Notes under the pieces: generated by a model
What the model was told of the DNA's origin: nothing
What the model saw: the letters and a program-made list of their open reading frames with translations, nothing else
Databases searched by the model: none
Assembly: GCA_903907995.1 (NCBI GenBank)
Contig: CAIVQH010000029.1
Coordinates: 1 to 41,642 of the forward strand
Direction of reading: 5' to 3'
DNA from: an uncultured Verrucomicrobiota bacterium
GTDB taxonomy: Bacteria; Verrucomicrobiota; Verrucomicrobiia; Limisphaerales; UBA9464
Length of the DNA stretch: 41,642 bases
In this document: piece after piece, positions 25,190-32,614 of the stretch
Numbering within the stretch: the first letter of the stretch is position 1
How the letters are laid out: each line of letters begins with the position of its first letter
Position numbers and translations under genes: made by a program

Positions 25190-26673
25190 TGGGTAACGCC
25201 GCCTCCATACCCGCTTCCGCCGTCGCTGGCAAAAAGCACGACCACGATCACTCGGCCCCGCCGAAGATCGTCGCGGTGGACTGCCCCAAGGAGCTCGAGC
25301 GCGAGCCGCTCGTCCTGAACGGGCGTTCGCTCCACTGGATCACCGACCGGATCGCCAATGTCTGCGAGGACGACATGCCGGCCTGGTGGTGGCCTGCGTT
25401 CATCATCAGCGCGGGCGTGATGGGGATGATGTTCTCCCTGCTGGCCTACCTCGTCTCCACGGGCGTGGGTGTGTGGGGCCTGAACAATCCCGCCGCCTGG
25501 GCGTGGGACATCACGAACTTCGTCTTCTGGATCGGCATCGGCCACGCCGGCACGCTGATCTCGGCCGTGCTCTTCCTGCTCCGGCAGAAGTGGCGGACCT
25601 CGATCAACCGCTCGGCCGAGGCCATGACCCTCTTCGCCGTGGCCTGCGCCGGCATCTTCCCCGTGTTCCACACCGGCCGTGTGTGGTTCGCGCTCATGCC
25701 GGGCTACCTGATCCCGATGCCGAACTTCAACTACATCTGGCCGCAGTTCCGCTCGCCGCTGCTGTGGGACGTGTTCGCCGTGTCGACGTACGGCACCGTC
25801 TCGCTGATCTTCTGGTACGTCGGCCTGATTCCCGACCTGGCGACCCTGCGCGACCGCGCCCGGAACAAGGTCCGCGGCTTCTTCTACGGCCTGTTCTCGC
25901 TCGGCTGGACCGGTTCCAACCGGCACTGGAGCAACTATGAGAAGGCGTACATGATCTTCGCCGGCATCAGCACGCCGCTGGTGCTCTCCGTGCACTCGAT
26001 CGTGTCGTTCGACTTCGCCGTGTCCAACGTCCCCGGCTGGCACACGACCATCTTCCCGCCCTACTTCGTCGCCGGCGCGATCTTCTCCGGCTTCGGCATG
26101 GTGCTCACGCTCCTGGTGCCGATGCGCACGCTGTTCAAGCTGGAGGACATCGTCACCGTCCGGCACATCGAGCTGATGTGCAAGGTGATCCTCGCGACGG
26201 GTTCCATCGTTGGCTACGCCTACGGCATGGAGTTCTTCATCGCGTGGTATGGCGGCAGCCCCTACGAGCTGTACGCCTTCAAGAACCGCGCGTTTGGCCC
26301 CTATTGGTGGGCCTACTGGAGCATGATCACCTGCAACGTGATCAGCCCGCACTTCTTCTGGTTCAAGTGGTGCCGCTCCAACATGGTGTTCGTCTTCCTC
26401 GCCTCCATTGTCGTGAACATCGGCATGTGGTTCGAGCGGTTCGTCATCATCGTGACGTCGCTGCACCGCGACTACCTGCCGGCGAGCTGGGGTTACTTCA
26501 CGCCCACCTGGGTGGATGCCTTCACCTTCATTGGCAGCTTCGGCCTCTTCATGACGCTGTTCCTGCTGTTCATCCGCTACCTGCCGGCCATCGCCATGTC
26601 GGAAGTGAAGGGCGTGACGCCGCAGGCTGATCCGCACCACCCGCTGGGTGGCGCGAAAGGAGGGCACCACTGA
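25189..26673 (+). CDS. actC: Alternative complex III subunit ActC, NrfD/PsrC family
   Basis: A 494-residue polytopic quinol-interacting membrane subunit with about ten helices, opening after a hydrophilic His-rich stretch (KKHDHDHS). Seen in the sequence are [47 protein letters not shown] (the conserved quinol-site GHAGT motif), and [25 protein letters not shown]. The ATG shares its A with the actB stop codon (TAATG at 25187), and the stop shares its last base with the actD start. NrfD-type subunits oxidise quinol without bound haem. Confidence 0.95.
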   Translation: MGNAASIPASAVAGKKHDHDHSAPPKIVAVDCPKELEREPLVLNGRSLHWITDRIANVCEDDMPAWWWPAFIISAGVMGMMFSLLAYLVSTGVGVWGLNNPAAWAWDITNFVFWIGIGHAGTLISAVLFLLRQKWRTSINRSAEAMTLFAVACAGIFPVFHTGRVWFALMPGYLIPMPNFNYIWPQFRSPLLWDVFAVSTYGTVSLIFWYVGLIPDLATLRDRARNKVRGFFYGLFSLGWTGSNRHWSNYEKAYMIFAGISTPLVLSVHSIVSFDFAVSNVPGWHTTIFPPYFVAGAIFSGFGMVLTLLVPMRTLFKLEDIVTVRHIELMCKVILATGSIVGYAYGMEFFIAWYGGSPYELYAFKNRAFGPYWWAYWSMITCNVISPHFFWFKWCRSNMVFVFLASIVVNIGMWFERFVIIVTSLHRDYLPASWGYFTPTWVDAFTFIGSFGLFMTLFLLFIRYLPAIAMSEVKGVTPQADPHHPLGGAKGGHH

Positions 26674-27206
26674 TGAGCGCCACCGCCAAAACCTACGGGC
26701 TCCTGGCCCAGTTTGACACGGCTGCCGGAATTTTCGAGGCCGCCCTCAAGGTCCGCGACGCGGGCTACAAGAAATGGGACGTGTTCACGCCGTTCCCGAT
26801 CCACGGGATGGACGAGGCCATGGGGCTGAAGAGCTCCAAGGTCGGCTATTTCACCATCTGCGGCGGTGTCACCGGCTTTTTCACGGGCATGACCATGATC
26901 TGGTTCATGAACATGTTCGACTACGGCCTGGTGGTCGGCGGCAAGCCGCTCTTCACGCCGCTGTTCGCCTTCCCGGTGAGCTACGAGCTGACGATCCTGC
27001 TCAGCGCGTTTGCGACGCTCTTCGGCATGCTGGTGCTGAACCGGCTGCCCAAGCTTTACAACCCGCTCTTCAAGGTGGCGCGCTTCAAGGCGGCCACGGA
27101 CGACAAGTTTTTCATCTGCATCGAGGCCGCCGATCCGAAGTTCGCCGAGGCCAAGGCGGTGCTCGAAAACGCCGGTGCCACGGCCATTGAAATCGTGGAG
27201 GACTGA
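26673..27206 (+). CDS. actD: Alternative complex III subunit ActD (DUF3341)
   Basis: A 177-residue protein beginning with a soluble alpha/beta stretch (YGLLAQFDTAAGIFEAALKVRDAGYKKWDVFTPFPIHGMDEAMGLK), the DUF3341 signature. Two membrane helices follow (about 56-80 and 100-122) and then a charged tail. ActD is a small accessory membrane subunit of alternative complex III. It overlaps actC by 1 bp and ends 1 bp before actE. Confidence 0.95.
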   Translation: MSATAKTYGLLAQFDTAAGIFEAALKVRDAGYKKWDVFTPFPIHGMDEAMGLKSSKVGYFTICGGVTGFFTGMTMIWFMNMFDYGLVVGGKPLFTPLFAFPVSYELTILLSAFATLFGMLVLNRLPKLYNPLFKVARFKAATDDKFFICIEAADPKFAEAKAVLENAGATAIEIVED

Positions 27207-27207
27207 A

Positions 27208-27852
27208 ATGCGCTACTTCCTCGCCCTCTTTGCCCTCGCCGTTCTCGGTGTGATCGGCGTGCTCGGTTTCCGTGGAGACACCTCACGGCAGTCGCCCCGC
27301 ATGGCCGAGTTTTATCCCGACATGTTGACGCAGCCGAAGCTGCGGCCGCAGACCACGACCAAGTTCGCCGGTTTCGCGGACGGTGCCTCGTCCCGCCTGT
27401 TTCCGGCCGGCACGGTCGCCCAGACCGTCGGCTTCCGGGACAACACGACCTACAAGGACGACCCCTACAACACCGGCAAGGTGGGCACGGGCACGAACTT
27501 CGTCGAGGTAAACCCGGTGCCGGTCACCGCGGAGCTCGTCCGGCGCGGCCAGGACCGTTTCAACATCTATTGCCAGCCCTGCCACGGGGCCCAGGCCGAC
27601 GCGGTGGGCGGCATCGTCAAGAAGCTGGGGGCGACCACGGTCGCGAACCTGCAGGATGCCCGCATCGTCAAGATGCCCGACGGTGAAATCTTCAACACCA
27701 TCAGCAACGGCAAGAACACGATGATGCCCTATGCCGGGAACGTTCCCGTGGCCGACCGCTGGGCCATCGTGGCCTACGTCCGCGCCCTCCAGCTCAGCCG
27801 GCTGGGCGCCAAGGACGACGTGCCCGCACCCGTGCTCGAAAAGCTGAAATAA
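27208..27852 (+). CDS. actE: Alternative complex III subunit ActE, monohaem cytochrome c
   Basis: A 214-residue lipid- or helix-anchored cytochrome c. The start at 27208 opens directly onto a membrane anchor (MRYFLALFALAVLGVIGVLGF); an upstream in-frame start would overlap actD by 11 codons. Haem site C122-x-x-C125-H126 (YCQPCHG) and probable axial Met 173 in NTMMPYAG. ActE receives electrons from ActA and passes them to the oxidase or soluble cytochrome c. Confidence 0.93.
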   Translation: MRYFLALFALAVLGVIGVLGFRGDTSRQSPRMAEFYPDMLTQPKLRPQTTTKFAGFADGASSRLFPAGTVAQTVGFRDNTTYKDDPYNTGKVGTGTNFVEVNPVPVTAELVRRGQDRFNIYCQPCHGAQADAVGGIVKKLGATTVANLQDARIVKMPDGEIFNTISNGKNTMMPYAGNVPVADRWAIVAYVRALQLSRLGAKDDVPAPVLEKLK

Positions 27853-27862
27853 GGCGATACCC

Positions 27863-29155
27863 ATGAACTTCCCACTGATTTTCAAACGCCTGCTCGCGCT
27901 CTTCGCGTGCGCCGGCCTGCTGGCCTTCGCGTCAGCCCGCCTGCTCGCCGCCGAGGCGGAGCACGAGGCCCCTGCCGCCGGTGCCGCCGCCGACGCACAC
28001 ATGGAGGGCGCAGCCATCCACCACACGGTCGTCAGCGCCGAGGCCAAGAATCCGACCTATTTCGAGCAGTTCCTCTACAGCTACCTCACGGCCTTCATGT
28101 TCTGCCTAAGCATCGTGATGGGCGGCATGTTCTTGGTGATTGTGCACTATCTGTTCGATGCCGGCTGGAGCGTGCCGATCCGCCGCATCAACGAGCAGAT
28201 TGCCGCCCTGATTCCGTGGATGTGGGGGTTTTCCGCGCCGATCCTGCTTTTTGCCCCGGAAGTCTATCCTTGGTGGAACATTGATCCAGCCACCGACCAC
28301 GCGCTGAACGTTAAGAAAATCCTGTTCAACCCGATCTCGTTCCGGGTGCTGCTGATGGCCATTTTCGGCCTCTGGACCTTCATGGCGTTCCGCTTCCGCA
28401 AGTGGTCCATCGCCCAGGACAAGGACGGGGCGGCGATCTGGTCGCGGAAGTGCCGCTTCCAGGCGGCCTGGGGCATCTACGCCTTTGCCTTCTCGCTGAC
28501 GGTGGTGGTCTTCCTCCTCATGAAGTCGCTGATGCACCAGTTCTTCAGCACGATGTACGGTGTGTATTATTTCGCCGGCAGCGTCTGGACGACCCTGGCG
28601 ACGGTGTACGGCATCATGCGCTTCCTCGAAAAGCGCGAGCTGAAGGGCGTGATCTTCAAGAACACGGTCCACTTCCTCGGCACGCTGTTCTTCGCCTTTA
28701 CGGTGTTCTACGCGTACATCCACTTCTCGCAGTACTTCCTGATCTGGAACGCGGCCATCCCGGAGGAAACCTTCTGGTACGTGAAGCGTGAGGCCGGCAG
28801 CTGGTGGGGCGTGGGCATGCTGATCCTGTTCGGGCATTTCTTCTTCCCGTTCCTGGTCCTGCTGCGCATCGACACCAAGATGAGCATGGTAACGATGGGA
28901 CCCATGATCGTGTGGGCCTGGCTGATGCACTACGCGGACATGACCTTCAACGTCATGCCGGTGCTCTATCCCAACGGCCTGCATCTGACGCTGTGGGATC
29001 CGATCTGCTGGTTCGGTCTGGCGGGTTTCTTGGCCTGGCGTTTCTGGCGCAACTACAAGTCGGCGGCTCCTTATCCGCTGAAAGATCCGCGCCTGAAGGA
29101 AGCCCTTAACCATCACGAAGTCCCGGCACCCGGTGCCGCGGCTGCCCATCACTGA
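27863..29155 (+). CDS. actF: Alternative complex III subunit ActF, polytopic membrane protein
   Basis: A 430-residue membrane protein with a leader helix (about 8-28, LALFACAGLLAFASARLLAA) then a HEA-rich loop. About ten hydrophobic segments follow, including FLYSYLTAFMFCLSIVMGGMFLV, FRVLLMAIFGLWTFMAFRF and GVGMLILFGHFFFPFLVLL. ActF is the second NrfD-like subunit of alternative complex III and lies across from ActC in known structures. It follows actE by 10 bp, and the small membrane protein gene starts 8 bp after it. Confidence 0.92.
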   Translation: MNFPLIFKRLLALFACAGLLAFASARLLAAEAEHEAPAAGAAADAHMEGAAIHHTVVSAEAKNPTYFEQFLYSYLTAFMFCLSIVMGGMFLVIVHYLFDAGWSVPIRRINEQIAALIPWMWGFSAPILLFAPEVYPWWNIDPATDHALNVKKILFNPISFRVLLMAIFGLWTFMAFRFRKWSIAQDKDGAAIWSRKCRFQAAWGIYAFAFSLTVVVFLLMKSLMHQFFSTMYGVYYFAGSVWTTLATVYGIMRFLEKRELKGVIFKNTVHFLGTLFFAFTVFYAYIHFSQYFLIWNAAIPEETFWYVKREAGSWWGVGMLILFGHFFFPFLVLLRIDTKMSMVTMGPMIVWAWLMHYADMTFNVMPVLYPNGLHLTLWDPICWFGLAGFLAWRFWRNYKSAAPYPLKDPRLKEALNHHEVPAPGAAAAHH

Positions 29156-29163
29156 TTGCTGCC

Positions 29164-29520
29164 ATGAGCGAATCATCCTGCAGTTCCTGGAAAAAGTCCG
29201 TCGCGACGGTGGTCGGCGTGGCCGGCACACTAGCCGTGTTCGGCGTGCTCACGGTCTATCTTGTCCGCGCCAACAAGCCAGCCCCCGTCGGGGTCGCGCG
29301 GGGCGAGGAGCGCAAGAAGCTCTGGACTGAGCTTCAGAACGCCAACACGGACGTGCTGAACAACTATGGGGTGGTCCGGGCTGACAACGGCACCTACCGC
29401 CTGCCGGTTTCGAAGGCGATGGAAGTGCTGGTGACGGAATGGAAGGACGGCAATGCCGCCGGCCGCGCCAAGCTGCTGCAGCGCCTCGAGAATTCGCAGA
29501 AGGCCGTGAGCTACGAGTAA
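29164..29520 (+). CDS. Small single-helix membrane protein of the act operon, unknown function
   Basis: A 118-residue protein with one N-terminal membrane helix (about 12-35, SVATVVGVAGTLAVFGVLTVYLV) and a hydrophilic domain with a patterned core, NNYGVVRADNGTYRLPVSKAMEVLVTEW. It has no cofactor motif. It is 8 bp after actF and 15 bp before the CcoN-like gene, so it is co-transcribed with both. Similar small Y/IP-type proteins occur beside respiratory membrane complexes, so it may be an accessory subunit bridging the Act complex and the CcoN-like protein. That role is inference; no function is established. Confidence 0.8.
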   Translation: MSESSCSSWKKSVATVVGVAGTLAVFGVLTVYLVRANKPAPVGVARGEERKKLWTELQNANTDVLNNYGVVRADNGTYRLPVSKAMEVLVTEWKDGNAAGRAKLLQRLENSQKAVSYE

Positions 29521-29535
29521 GATCGCCGCCCGCGC

Positions 29536-30960
29536 ATGAGCCAATCCTGCTGCAACACCTCCACCGAAGTTCCGGCCGAAGTTTCGGGCCGGGAGCCGGT
29601 GCTTTTCCTGTTTGGCAGCGCCATCCTGTGGCTGCTGGCGGGGCTGGCCCTGTCGCTGCTCGCCTCCGCGAAGCTGAACCTGCCCAGCCTGCTGGCCGGC
29701 TGCGAATGGTTCACCTATGGCCGGGTGGAAGCCGCCGCGCGGACCGCGCTGGTGTTTGGCTTCGCCTCGCAACTGGGTTTCGGCGTCGCCCTCTGGCTGC
29801 TGACGAAGACTGGTGCCGCCCGGCTGTCTGGCCCCGGAGTGGCCGTGATCGCGACTATTTTCTGGAACCTCGCCCTGACGCTGGGCGTGGTGGGCATTCT
29901 CGCTCTGGGCAGCAACGGTCTGCCCGGCTTGGAACTGCCCAAACAGCTGGCCCCGACGCTCGGCCTCGCCATCGGCGTGCTGTCTCTCATCGGTTTCGCC
30001 ACCTTCGCCAAGCGCGAGCCGGGCACTTCCTCCCCCACGCAATGGTATCTGATGGCCGCGCTGCTCGCGTTTCCGCTGCTGTACCTGACGGCGCAAGTGA
30101 CGCTCCTGTTCTTCCCCTCGCGCGGTGTGGTGCAAGCCATCGCCGCCGGCTGGTTTGGTCAGGGCGTGCTGTTCCTCTGGCTCGCGCCGCTGGCGCTGGC
30201 TTCGCTGTACCATTTCATTCCTGCCTCCACCGGCGGCACGGTGCGTTCACCGGCGCTGGCCCCGCTCGGTTTCTGGTCCTGGCTGATTTTTGCAAGCTGG
30301 ACCGGTGCTTCCAGCCTGGTGGGTGGTCCGGTGCCCGCTTGGGTGATTACGGTCAGCGTTGCCGCCGGCGTGCTGCTGCTGATCCCGGTGACCCTGATCA
30401 GCCTGAACCTCTCCATCTGCGGGCCGGCCAAGTGCACGACAACGAAATACTTCGCCCTGTTGGCGCTGGCCGCGTTCACGCTCGGCGGATTCGCCTTCGC
30501 GCTGACTTCGCCGCGCTGCGCACAGGCGGTGCTGCACTTCACCCAGTTCAACGTCGCGCTGCGTGAGCTGTTCCTGTTCGGCTTCGTCGCGCCCGCGCTC
30601 TTCGCGGCCTTCTACGCCATCGTGCCGCAACTGGCCGGTCGCGAGTTTCCCTGCCGCCTCTCCCCGAAGGGGCACTTTGGCTTCACGGTTCTGGGTCTCG
30701 GCTTGCTGCTCCTCGCCTCGGGCGTGGGCGGCTGGAAGCAGGGCTGGCTGCTGGCCGATCCGAAGGCCGATTTCGCCGCCGTTTCCGCCGGTCTCAAACC
30801 ATGGCTCTGGCTGCACACGCTGGCCCTGGCCATCTACGCCTTTGGCCAGCTGGCGATTGTCGCCAATTCCGTGTGGCTCATCTTCGAATGCGTAAAGCCC
30901 CTGCGGCAGCCCGTGCTGGCGCTGTTCACCGAAACCCGGACGGCCGTGGCCGGCAAATGA
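29536..30960 (+). CDS. CcoN-like membrane protein lacking all haem and copper ligands
   Basis: A 474-residue polytopic protein with about 12 helices and clear homology to cbb3 subunit I. When aligned with the intact CcoNO in this window, FGRLRPLHTNA matches YGRVEAAARTA (H59 to A68), and WYGHNAV matches WFGQGVL (H206 to Q209). WAGPHHLL matches WTGASSLV (H256/H257 to S259/S260). SHYTDWTIAHVHTG matches LHFTQFNVALRELF (H344/H346 to L342/E344), and the cross-linking Tyr250 becomes A253. Neighbouring residues, including the His of SHYTD/LHFTQ, are conserved, which supports the alignment. It therefore cannot bind haem b, b3 or CuB in the usual way. It lies in the act operon, before a CcoO-like cytochrome. 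A structural, assembly or electron-wiring role is inferred. The reading frame is intact, so it is not a pseudogene. Confidence 0.85.
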   Translation: MSQSCCNTSTEVPAEVSGREPVLFLFGSAILWLLAGLALSLLASAKLNLPSLLAGCEWFTYGRVEAAARTALVFGFASQLGFGVALWLLTKTGAARLSGPGVAVIATIFWNLALTLGVVGILALGSNGLPGLELPKQLAPTLGLAIGVLSLIGFATFAKREPGTSSPTQWYLMAALLAFPLLYLTAQVTLLFFPSRGVVQAIAAGWFGQGVLFLWLAPLALASLYHFIPASTGGTVRSPALAPLGFWSWLIFASWTGASSLVGGPVPAWVITVSVAAGVLLLIPVTLISLNLSICGPAKCTTTKYFALLALAAFTLGGFAFALTSPRCAQAVLHFTQFNVALRELFLFGFVAPALFAAFYAIVPQLAGREFPCRLSPKGHFGFTVLGLGLLLLASGVGGWKQGWLLADPKADFAAVSAGLKPWLWLHTLALAIYAFGQLAIVANSVWLIFECVKPLRQPVLALFTETRTAVAGK

Positions 30961-30964
30961 ACCG

Positions 30965-31621
30965 ATGAACTCCGGCCCGCTCCTCTATTTCGGTCTGGTG
31001 GCGACGCTCGCGGCGTCCTGGTTCGGCTTTGTCGTCGTGCCCCACCAGCAGCTCGGCGCCCTCCAGCCCGAGACGGGTGCCAATGCCGCCGGCACGGAAG
31101 TCATCTATCCGGCCGCCCGCAGCGGCGAGGCCGCGCAGGGCCGGGCCGTTTACCAGTCGCTCGGCTGCGTGTCCTGCCACAGCCAGCAGGTGCGCTCGGA
31201 AAACAACGGCAGTGACCTCGCCCGGGGTTGGGGCCACCGCCGGACCGTGGCGCGGGACTATCTTTTCGACCCGACGCCGCTGCTCGGTGTCAGCCGTCTC
31301 GGCCCCGATCTCGCCAACTACGGTGAACGTCTCGGCACGAATTCCTTTCCGATTACCCGTCTGTACCGTCCGACCCTGGTCGTGACCAATTCTACCTGTG
31401 CGGCGGTTCCCTTCCTTTTCGAAGAGCGGCCCATCCGCCGCAACGGTCCTTCCCCGGAAGCCCTGGCTTTGAAGGGTGACGACGCTCCGGCTGCCGGCAA
31501 GGAAGTCATTCCCACGCTGCGCGCCCGTCAGCTCGCCGCCTACCTGCACAGCCTCGGCACCAGCGCCGATCTCCCTGAAGCCCCGCTGCCGCCCGCGGAA
31601 GACGCCAACGCCCCGAAATGA
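30965..31621 (+). CDS. CcoO-like cytochrome c with axial Met replaced by Cys
   Basis: A 218-residue protein with one N-terminal membrane helix (about 5-25) and a CcoO/FixO fold: QSLGCVSCHSQQVRSE (C68, C71, H72), WGHRRTVARDYLFDPTPLLG and RLGPDLANYG. In intact CcoO the second ligand is Met in GSIMPQYTW; the matching stretch here is STCAAVPFL, which puts C145 at that place. The only methionine in the whole protein is the initiator, so no Met ligand is possible. His/Cys coordination would give a low-potential haem; a five-coordinate haem is the alternative. It starts 4 bp after the CcoN-like gene and overlaps the next cytochrome gene by 4 bp. Confidence 0.85.
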   Translation: MNSGPLLYFGLVATLAASWFGFVVVPHQQLGALQPETGANAAGTEVIYPAARSGEAAQGRAVYQSLGCVSCHSQQVRSENNGSDLARGWGHRRTVARDYLFDPTPLLGVSRLGPDLANYGERLGTNSFPITRLYRPTLVVTNSTCAAVPFLFEERPIRRNGPSPEALALKGDDAPAAGKEVIPTLRARQLAAYLHSLGTSADLPEAPLPPAEDANAPK

Positions 31622-32358
31622 GAGCCGAAGCGAACCCACTTTTTTCTGTCCGGTCCCGCCGCGGTCAACGCGGTTTCGGGCTGCTGAATTCCTTCCTCCT
31701 GTCGGGCGCGGCGGCCCTGCTCGTGTGGGGTGGGCTCTACGTCGGCAAGTACGGGGGCCGTTTCGATGGCGACGAGTTCGATGAGGCTCCCCATGGTCGG
31801 CCGGCCAAAGTGGTTGCGGGGGCCGAAGATCCGAATGCCAAGGTGCTCAAGCGTGGCGCGATCATTTTTCAGCAGTGCGCCTTGTGTCATCAGGCCGATG
31901 GCAGTGGTGATCCCACCAAGAACGTCCCGCCGCTCGCGGGTTCGGAGTGGGTGCTGGCGGAATCCCCAAACCGCGTCATCCGCATTCTCCTGAGCGGGCT
32001 CACCGGGCCGGTGACCGTCAAAGGGAACGTCTGGAATGGCGGCATCATGGCCTCCTGGCGCAAGACGGCCGACAATCCGAGCGCCCTGACGGACGAGGAA
32101 ATCGCGGCGGTGCTCAGCTACGCGCGCAACAGCTGGGGCAACAAGGCCCCCATGATCACGCCTGAGCAGGTCAGCGCCATCGCGAAAGAGGAAAAGCGCC
32201 CCCCTACGGTTTCCTGGTCGGCCGAAGAGCTGTTGAAAGTCCCCCTGACCGGCGCCCCCGCCGCGTCCGCCGCGCTTACGCCCGACCAGTTGAAGGCCGC
32301 GTTGCAGGCACTGCCCGCCGCCGACCTTGAGGCCCTCCTCAAGGACGTGAAGAAGTAG
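31618..32358 (+). CDS. Membrane-anchored monohaem cytochrome c ending the act operon
   Basis: A 246-residue protein with one N-terminal helix (about 22-42, [21 protein letters not shown]) and a cytochrome c domain with C87-x-x-C90-H91 ([13 protein letters not shown]) and axial Met 144 (WNGGIMASW), so the haem site is complete. The C-terminal about 70 residues are Ala/Pro/Glu-rich with the low-complexity [22 protein letters not shown]. It resembles oxidase-associated CcoP-like or caa3-type cytochrome domains. The start overlaps the CcoO-like stop by 4 bp. It would be the exit cytochrome for the act-linked module. Confidence 0.85.
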   Translation: MRAEANPLFSVRSRRGQRGFGLLNSFLLSGAAALLVWGGLYVGKYGGRFDGDEFDEAPHGRPAKVVAGAEDPNAKVLKRGAIIFQQCALCHQADGSGDPTKNVPPLAGSEWVLAESPNRVIRILLSGLTGPVTVKGNVWNGGIMASWRKTADNPSALTDEEIAAVLSYARNSWGNKAPMITPEQVSAIAKEEKRPPTVSWSAEELLKVPLTGAPAASAALTPDQLKAALQALPAADLEALLKDVKK

Positions 32359-32362
32359 GCTG

Positions 32363-32563
32363 GCTATAAGAAGCGTCCGGTGCCCGATGGTAGGGATGGC
32401 GCGCTGCGCCGCTCCCCGTCGCCGAGCGCAGCCTCAGGCGACGGAACGAACACCCAAGGCATCCGCACCATTCTTCCGCCTCTTCAGGGCGGGGCCGGCG
32501 CAGAGCGCCGGCCTTACCGGGTCCGACTTTCCATCCCGCGAACATTGTCGCGGGCGGGCTTTT
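32363..32563 (+). terminator. Terminator and repeat region after the act operon
   Basis: A 9-bp perfect stem with a 3-nt loop (GGCCGGCGC 32493-32501, GCGCCGGCC 32505-32513) has no T-run. A second hairpin, CCCGCGA (32535-32541) with TCGCGGG (32548-32554), is followed by CGGGCTTTT, so together they could end the ten-gene transcript. The preceding stretch 32380-32480, with GCGCGCTGCGCC and a CGTCGCCGAGCG/GCGACGG pairing, looks like an extragenic repeat. No gene is supported here. Confidence 0.5.
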
Positions 32564-32614
32564 GGTGAAGGCTTAGGCCGCACCGGGCGACCAGCCCCCC
32601 AACCAGCCACCGCC

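Noticed and set aside
29536-30960. The CcoN-like gene as a pseudogene
   Set aside because: There is no frameshift or internal stop, operon spacing is tight, and helices and non-ligand landmarks are conserved. Loss is confined to cofactor positions.
29536-31621. The CcoN-like/CcoO-like pair as a second working cbb3 oxidase
   Set aside because: Name-level similarity would suggest this, but no haem b, haem b3 or CuB ligand is left in the CcoN-like protein and the CcoO-like protein lacks axial Met.
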